DNA of 64,000 nucleotides from Corallococcus coralloides DSM 2259 (lineage in GTDB: Bacteria; Myxococcota; Myxococcia; Myxococcales; Myxococcaceae), in assembly GCF_000255295.1 (NCBI RefSeq), contig NC_017030.1, forward strand, positions 1 through 64,000, read 5' to 3'. The position numbers were made by a program, and so were the translations under genes. Positions 59,768-64,000 of this stretch are shown here, in pieces. Under the pieces are notes generated by a model that was given only the letters and a program-made list of their open reading frames with translations, did no database searches and was not told the DNA's origin. Positions within the stretch are counted from its first letter, which is position 1; the number at the start of each line of letters is the position of its first letter.

Positions 59768-60979
59768 TCAGGCGAGCGCCGCCTCGGCGCCCTCGAAGGT
59801 CACCTTCGCCTGCGTCATCACGTGCTCCACGGCGAGCAGGTGCCACGCGACGTCCATCATCTGCGCGGACGCGGTCGGGTCCAGCATGGACTCGCGCAGC
59901 TGCGCCTCGGTGATGCCGAAGGGCTCCGAGGACTCCTTGAGCAACTCCAGCGCATACTGCGGCGTGAGCTGGAGCTTGTCCCGCTGCGCGATGGCACGCA
60001 GCACCAGGGCAATCTTGAGGCGGCGCTCCACGTCGTCGCGGATGCCCGGGTGGTGCAGCCAGCCGTCCAGCGCCTCCTGCTGCTCCTCCAGGCTGAAGAA
60101 CTTCTGCGCCAGCACCTCGCCCTCCGCCTGCAGCCAGCGGCGGCGGATCTCCTCGTCCACCAGCTGCTTGGGCACGGTGACGTCGGCGCGGGCGACGATT
60201 TCGTCCATCACCCGGTTGCGCGCGTCCACCCAGAGCATGTCGGCCATCTCGCCCTCCATCTCCTCCACGATGGAGCTCATGACCTCTTCGTGCGTGGAGC
60301 CGCGGCCCAGCTGCTGGAGGAACGCGTCCGACTCCGTGTCGGGCATGCGCACCTCGCGCGCGCCGCGCACGTCCACCAGGAAGCGGGCCGGCATGCCGCG
60401 CAGCTGCTCCGCCGGGTAGTTGTCCGGCAGCACCAGCCCCACCTCCACGCTGTCACCCACGCTGGCTTCCGCGATGACCTCCGCGAAGCCGGGCAGCATC
60501 ACCTGGGGGGCCAGCTCCATCCAGTAGCCCATGCGGGTGCTCAGCGGGATGAGGCGGCCGTTGGCGTAGCCCAGGATGTCCAGCCGGACGTCGTCGCCCA
60601 TGGCCAGCGCCTCGCCTTCCGCGCGCTCGCGGACCTGCGCCTTCGCGCGGGCCAGCTCGTGGAAGCGCTCCAGCAGATCCTCTTCCGTGAGGTCCTCGCC
60701 CTGGGGCACGCGGATGTTCAGGTTCTCCAGCGAGGGAGCCTTCACCTCCGGCAGGTCCGCCTGGTGGCCCAGGCCGGGCGCCACGGGAAGCCGCTGCACC
60801 AGCTGCTGCACGGGGGCCTGCGCCGGGGCGGCGGGCGCTTCCGGAGGCCTGGGGCTGGCGGGGGACTTGGGAGCGGCGGCGGCGGACTTCGCCGGCTTCG
60901 CCGGGGTGGAAGACGGGCCGGACGCCTTGGCGGCGGGGGCGGCTGACGGCTTCGCGGGAGGGTTCTTCTTCGTGGCCAC
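59768..60979 (-). CDS. trigger-factor-like protein without ribosome-binding domain
   Basis: A 403-residue protein. It begins with about 75 Ala/Pro/Lys/Ser-rich residues. From about 100 it follows trigger factor: an FKBP-type PPIase-like part (GDDVRLDILGYANGRLIPL, MLPGFAEVIAEASVGDSVEVGLVLPDNYPAEQLRGMPARFLVDVRG) and the C-terminal chaperone arm (HEEVMSSIVEEMEGEMADMLWVDARNRVMDEIVARADVTVPKQLVDEEIRRRW). The N-terminal ribosome-binding GFRxGKxP motif is missing. AGGAGG sits 7 bases before the GTG at 60979, so the motif is not simply upstream. It may be a secondary chaperone not bound to ribosomes. Confidence 0.82.
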   Translation of the reverse strand: MATKKNPPAKPSAAPAAKASGPSSTPAKPAKSAAAAPKSPASPRPPEAPAAPAQAPVQQLVQRLPVAPGLGHQADLPEVKAPSLENLNIRVPQGEDLTEEDLLERFHELARAKAQVRERAEGEALAMGDDVRLDILGYANGRLIPLSTRMGYWMELAPQVMLPGFAEVIAEASVGDSVEVGLVLPDNYPAEQLRGMPARFLVDVRGAREVRMPDTESDAFLQQLGRGSTHEEVMSSIVEEMEGEMADMLWVDARNRVMDEIVARADVTVPKQLVDEEIRRRWLQAEGEVLAQKFFSLEEQQEALDGWLHHPGIRDDVERRLKIALVLRAIAQRDKLQLTPQYALELLKESSEPFGITEAQLRESMLDPTASAQMMDVAWHLLAVEHVMTQAKVTFEGAEAALA

Positions 60980-61062
60980 CGGAGGGCCTCCTGGCAGGTA
61001 GCGACCGTGGTCCCAGAGGGGATTGAAACGTACGCGTCTCACACGGTCACGGTGCCTACCAG

Positions 61063-61106
61063 AAAACGCCCCCCCGGGGACATCCCCGGGCGTTTGCCGC
61101 CCGGGG
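61063..61106 (-). terminator. terminator-like pair of hairpins
   Basis: On the minus strand, downstream of the stop at 61136, a 9-bp perfect stem (61098-61106 with 61084-61092, loop 61093-61097) is followed by an alternative 7-bp stem (61084-61090 with 61073-61079), GC-rich sequence and TTTT at 61066-61063. They overlap and are mutually exclusive. Probably a terminator for the gene at 61136-62149. Confidence 0.6.
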
Positions 61107-61135
61107 CCCTGCGGTTACCGCGTCACTTCACCGGC

Positions 61136-62149
61136 TTAGCCGAACAGGCCGCCAACGAAGCTGGAGACGGCGGAGACGGCGGCGCCCACCTGGCTGACCA
61201 CCGGGATGTTGGTGGCGGCGGCGATGGAGCCCACGGCGGTGATGACGCCCGTGACCTTCTTGGTGGTGCTGGCGTTCGGGTCGCGCAGGGTGGAGACCGC
61301 GTTCGCCGTGTCGAAGGCGGCGATGGCGATGTTCGCGCCCGGGGCGAAGCGGCCAGCGGCCTTGGCCAGGGTGCCCCCGGCGGCCTTGGCGGCGGCGGTC
61401 GCACCGGCCTTGGCGGCGGCCTTGCCACCCTCGGACAGCGCGGCGCGGGCGGCGGCGCGGGACGCGGTGCCCGTGGCGGCCTTCAGGGCCACGCCGGACT
61501 CGCTGACGGCGGTCTTCAGGGCGGTGCGCACGCCGTTCTTGATGGCGGAGGAAGCGCCACCCTCGAAGGCGGCCTTGGCGGCGGCACCGGCGGCGGCGCG
61601 GGCCAGCTTGGGGCCGGCGCCCGGGACCGCGGCCTTGAAGGCGCCGCTGGCGGCCTTGTACGCGCTGCCGAACTTGTTCACGTCGCGGGCCAGCTCCAGG
61701 CCGCCCTTGACGGTGCTGACCGCCGTCTTGCCGGCGGTGGCGACGGAGCCCAGCGCCTTGTTCCAGTCCTCGCTGGAGCCGGAGCGCACGGCGTTGCGCA
61801 CGTCGGAGATGGCCGTGCCGGCCTGGCCCACCAGCTTCGCGGCGTTGGTGATGGTGCCGATGGCGCCGCCCGCGATGCCCAGCTTGCCCTTGAGGTCGAG
61901 CTTGGTCTTCGGGTCCGTGGCCTTGGAGACCAGCTTGTCGACGTTGCCCTTCAGCGTCGCCTTGAAGCCGTCCGTCTTCAGGCTCTTGACGTTGTCGAAG
62001 CCGTCCTTCACGGCCGTCTTCACCTTGTTGAAGGTGTCGTAGCCCTTCTTCGCCTGCGTCCCGATGTCCTTCGCCGCCTTGATGGGGTCCTGCTGGACCT
62101 GGCGGATGGTGTTGGAGACGGCACTGCGGGCGCGGTTGATGAGGCTCAT
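61136..62149 (-). CDS. Ala-rich amphipathic protein with hydrophobic C-terminal hairpin
   Basis: A 337-residue protein, about a quarter Ala, with no signal peptide. Residues 1-70 are charged (MSLINRARSAVSNTIRQVQQDPIKAAKDIGTQAKKGYDTF). The middle (150-270) is rich in helical A/K/G motifs (AKLARAAAGAAAKAAFEGG-like, TALKTAVSESGVALKAATGTASRAAARAALSEGGKAAAKAG). The end is a hydrophobic hairpin (VTGVITAVGSIAAATNIPVVSQVGAAVSAVSSFVGGLFG). This resembles a membrane-inserting or pore-forming end as in some colicin-like proteins, or a storage/scaffold protein. No partner or immunity gene is seen and the family is not recognised. Confidence 0.65.
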   Translation of the reverse strand: MSLINRARSAVSNTIRQVQQDPIKAAKDIGTQAKKGYDTFNKVKTAVKDGFDNVKSLKTDGFKATLKGNVDKLVSKATDPKTKLDLKGKLGIAGGAIGTITNAAKLVGQAGTAISDVRNAVRSGSSEDWNKALGSVATAGKTAVSTVKGGLELARDVNKFGSAYKAASGAFKAAVPGAGPKLARAAAGAAAKAAFEGGASSAIKNGVRTALKTAVSESGVALKAATGTASRAAARAALSEGGKAAAKAGATAAAKAAGGTLAKAAGRFAPGANIAIAAFDTANAVSTLRDPNASTTKKVTGVITAVGSIAAATNIPVVSQVGAAVSAVSSFVGGLFG

Positions 62150-62302
62150 GTGGGGCTCACTCGTCGGAGTTCGAGGAATGGTTTGGAAGGGCTACTGACG
62201 TCTTGAGGGGATTATCGCAGCAGCCGTCGATCAGTTGCGTAGCACCTCACATGTGCTGAAAAGGTGGGTGCGGGACATCGGTTGTGGCACGGTGCGTCAG
62301 CG

Positions 62303-64000
62303 TCAGCGGCAGTCGGGGTCCGCGTCGTCGGCCCGGCCATCCGCGTCGTTGTCCGCGCCGTCATGGCAGTGGCCGGCCTCGGACGGGACCCATTCGGTGA
62401 CGTGGAGGGTGTAGCGGATGGGGGTGTCCCGGTCCGGCCGGGCCATGCCGTCCACCACCACCAGCACGGACTGCCCCTGGGCCAGGGTGAGCTTCAGCGC
62501 CGGGGCGGCCTTGGTGGTGGGATGTGGGTGCGCGGAGCAGCCCAGCTCCGTGCCCCGGCAGCCGGTGAGGAGGTACAGGGCGTGGCCGCCCGCGTCCGGG
62601 TCGTTGCCGGGCGAGGTGTCGAAGACGAAGGTGCCAGCCTTCGGCGCCGTCCACAGGTGGGCGCGGTCCTGCTGGAGCAGCGCGCCGCAGGTGCCCTGGA
62701 AGCCGTCGCCGGAGAGGGCCGTCTCGCCCTGGAAGGTGACGGGCAGGGCGCTGCCCAGGTCATGGTGGGCGCAGCCCTGGCCCTTGCAGCGGGGCTCGTC
62801 GCGGCACTCGGTGTCCGCGCAGTCCACCCAGCGGTCCCCGTCGTTGTCCATGCCGTCGAAGCAGGCGCCGGCCTCGGTGGCGCGCAGCTCGTCGATGTGC
62901 AGCTCGAAGGCACCTTGCGTGAAGGACCCGCCGGCCACGGCGTCCACCGTCACCAGGACCCGCTGGCCCTGCGCCAGCGCCACCGCCACCCGGGATCCGC
63001 CGCCGTAGCTGATGCCGCCCGTGGCGCACGCCAGCTCCTCGCCGCCGCAGCCGTCCGCGTACACGGCGATGACGGACCGCACCGCCGAGCGGGCCGTGTC
63101 GAAGGTGAAGGTGCCGGCCTTCGGCGCCGTCCACAGATAGCCCCGGTCCGGAGCACCCGCGCCTCCGCACGAGGCGGCATGGTCGTCCCGGGCCTCCACG
63201 GTGGAGCCCTTCAGCGACACCGGCAGCGCGCTGCCCAGGTCCCGGTCCACGCACACGGGCTCCGGAGGCGCGCAGACGTGGGGCACGCCCGTGCCGCCGC
63301 AGGTCTCCGGCGCCGCGCACGCGCCGCAGTCGAGCGTGCCGCCGCAGCCATCCGCCACCGCGCCGCACGTCGCCCCCAGGAAGCCGCAGGTGGCCGGCCG
63401 GCATCCCGGGACCGCGCAGACGTTGGGCACGCCGCCCGCGCCGCAGGTGAGTCCCTCGCCGCACGCGCCGCACTCGAGTGTCCCGCCGCAGCCGTCCGCG
63501 ACCCGGCCGCAGTTCTTGCCCAGGGCCTCGCAGGTGGACGGCGTGCACGCGGCCTTGCCGCAGACGTTGGGCGTGCCCGCGCCGCCGCAGGTCTCGGACG
63601 CGAGGCAGCCTCCGCACTCCAGCACCGCGCCGCAGCCGTCGGACACGCGGCCGCAGTTCGCCCCCAGGGCCGCGCAGGTCGTGGGCACGCAGCTGCCGGC
63701 GCCGCAGACGTTGGCCTCGCCCGCGCCGCCGCACGTCGCGTCGGCCGCGCAGGCGCCGCACTCCAGGACGCCGCCGCAGCCGTCCAGCACCTCGCCGCAG
63801 CTCTTCCCCAGCGCGGCGCAGGTGGCCGCCTGGCACAGCGGGGCCGCGCAGACGTTGGCCACGCCGCCCGCGCCGCAGGTGAGTCCCTCGCCGCACGCAC
63901 CGCAGTCGAGCACCCCGCCGCAGCCGTCGGACACGGTGCCGCAGTTCTTGCCCAGCGCCTCGCAGGTGGTGGGGACGCACGGCGCACGGCCGCACACGTT
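62303..64000 (-). CDS. Cys-rich repeat surface protein, N-terminus beyond window
   Basis: The frame is open to the edge, so only the C-terminal 565 residues or so are seen. From the N-terminal side: five tandem 48-residue Cys-rich units (each with CxPxTCxxLGxxCGxVxDGCGG and CGAC), then two PPC-like beta domains (LGSALPVSLKGSTVEARDDHAAS, LWTAPKAGTFTFDTARS; LGSALPVTFQGETALSGDG, LWTAPKAGTFVFDTSPG), each followed by a CxDGxDNDxDGxxDxxDxDC calcium-binding-like motif (ACFDGMDNDGDRWVDCADTEC; HCHDGADNDADGRADDADPDC at the end). This is a typical extracellular or surface protein of myxobacteria, possibly adhesive. No anchoring sequence is at the C-terminus. Confidence 0.85.
   Translation of the reverse strand, partial: NVCGRAPCVPTTCEALGKNCGTVSDGCGGVLDCGACGEGLTCGAGGVANVCAAPLCQAATCAALGKSCGEVLDGCGGVLECGACAADATCGGAGEANVCGAGSCVPTTCAALGANCGRVSDGCGAVLECGGCLASETCGGAGTPNVCGKAACTPSTCEALGKNCGRVADGCGGTLECGACGEGLTCGAGGVPNVCAVPGCRPATCGFLGATCGAVADGCGGTLDCGACAAPETCGGTGVPHVCAPPEPVCVDRDLGSALPVSLKGSTVEARDDHAASCGGAGAPDRGYLWTAPKAGTFTFDTARSAVRSVIAVYADGCGGEELACATGGISYGGGSRVAVALAQGQRVLVTVDAVAGGSFTQGAFELHIDELRATEAGACFDGMDNDGDRWVDCADTECRDEPRCKGQGCAHHDLGSALPVTFQGETALSGDGFQGTCGALLQQDRAHLWTAPKAGTFVFDTSPGNDPDAGGHALYLLTGCRGTELGCSAHPHPTTKAAPALKLTLAQGQSVLVVVDGMARPDRDTPIRYTLHVTEWVPSEAGHCHDGADNDADGRADDADPDCR
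63278..64000 (-). repeat. five tandem 144-bp Cys-rich repeats
   Basis: Each unit of 48 codons carries eight cysteines in the same places (variants of CGRAPCVPTTCEALGKNC to GAGGVANV). DNA identity between units is high, with shared stretches such as the CCGCCGCAGCCGTC run, so length change by recombination is likely. At least one more unit may lie beyond 64000. Confidence 0.85.

Noticed and set aside
63278-64000. 144-bp repeats considered as CRISPR or mobile element
   Set aside because: They are in-frame Cys-rich protein repeats; no spacers, no transposase.

Overview
The window reads as the dnaA-proximal part of the chromosome of a high-GC myxobacterium of the Myxococcaceae (Corallococcus, Myxococcus or Pyxidicoccus type). 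The reasons are the very GC-rich third codon positions, two Ser/Thr kinases with myxobacterial GGMAE loops and membrane-anchored PEGA-like tails, many lipoproteins and Cys-rich surface proteins, and two copies of the SitA/SitI toxin-immunity lipoprotein cassette, which is known from myxobacterial outer-membrane exchange. No rRNA, tRNA or CRISPR array was seen. Base 1 lies just upstream of dnaA, so this is probably the database start of a genome.

Layout. 0-7.6 kb: dnaA, a CBS-domain protein, two paralogous lipoproteins, a zinc-finger membrane protein and an M16 peptidase pair (one active, one inactive lipoprotein) ending at a strong terminator. 7.6-10.8 kb: a bifunctional aspartokinase-homoserine dehydrogenase preceded by what looks like a complete threonine transcription attenuator (Thr-rich leader peptide, antiterminator segment, terminator). 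10.8-14.9 kb: an accessory island with two tandem sitA6-sitI6 cassettes, a pRiA4b ORF-3-like gene between them and a relic of a third sitA. 14.9-27.6 kb: PhoD-like phosphatase, VOC protein, AraC regulator with an alpha/beta hydrolase, divergent ArsR/SRPBCC pair around a palindromic operator, MFS exporter, CapA-like protein, DoxX, methyltransferase, glutathione synthetase and a Ser/Thr kinase.

27.65-27.99 kb is gene-free and carries five DnaA-box-like nonamers in 71 bp beside an AT-richer stretch. It is a credible replication-origin candidate, 26 kb from dnaA.

28-39 kb: small unknown genes, a Cys-rich lipoprotein, a secreted protein whose ribosome binding site lies in a hairpin, DUF429, aldo/keto reductase, a GIN-domain protein and a 1023-residue Ser/Thr kinase with 45-bp tandem repeats. 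38.4-43 kb: accessory small genes (SMI1/KNR4 protein, excisionase-type antitoxin-like protein, a string of small unknown ORFs) around an RNase R/II-type exonuclease. 43-51 kb: SH3 protein, YkgJ cluster protein, PilZ-containing protein, NYN-LOTUS protein and an SsuABC/TauABC-type ABC transporter operon. 52-56.1 kb: glucose dehydrogenase-like protein, GH15 glycosidase and App1-like phosphatase in a tight operon. 56.2-64 kb: polyphosphate kinase, a trigger-factor-like protein without the ribosome-binding domain, an Ala-rich hydrophobic protein and the C-terminal part of a Cys-rich repeat protein that runs off the window.

Start codons were chosen from Shine-Dalgarno spacing, overlap with neighbours and signal-peptide placement. 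All functional names are from motifs read by eye; no database search was run.
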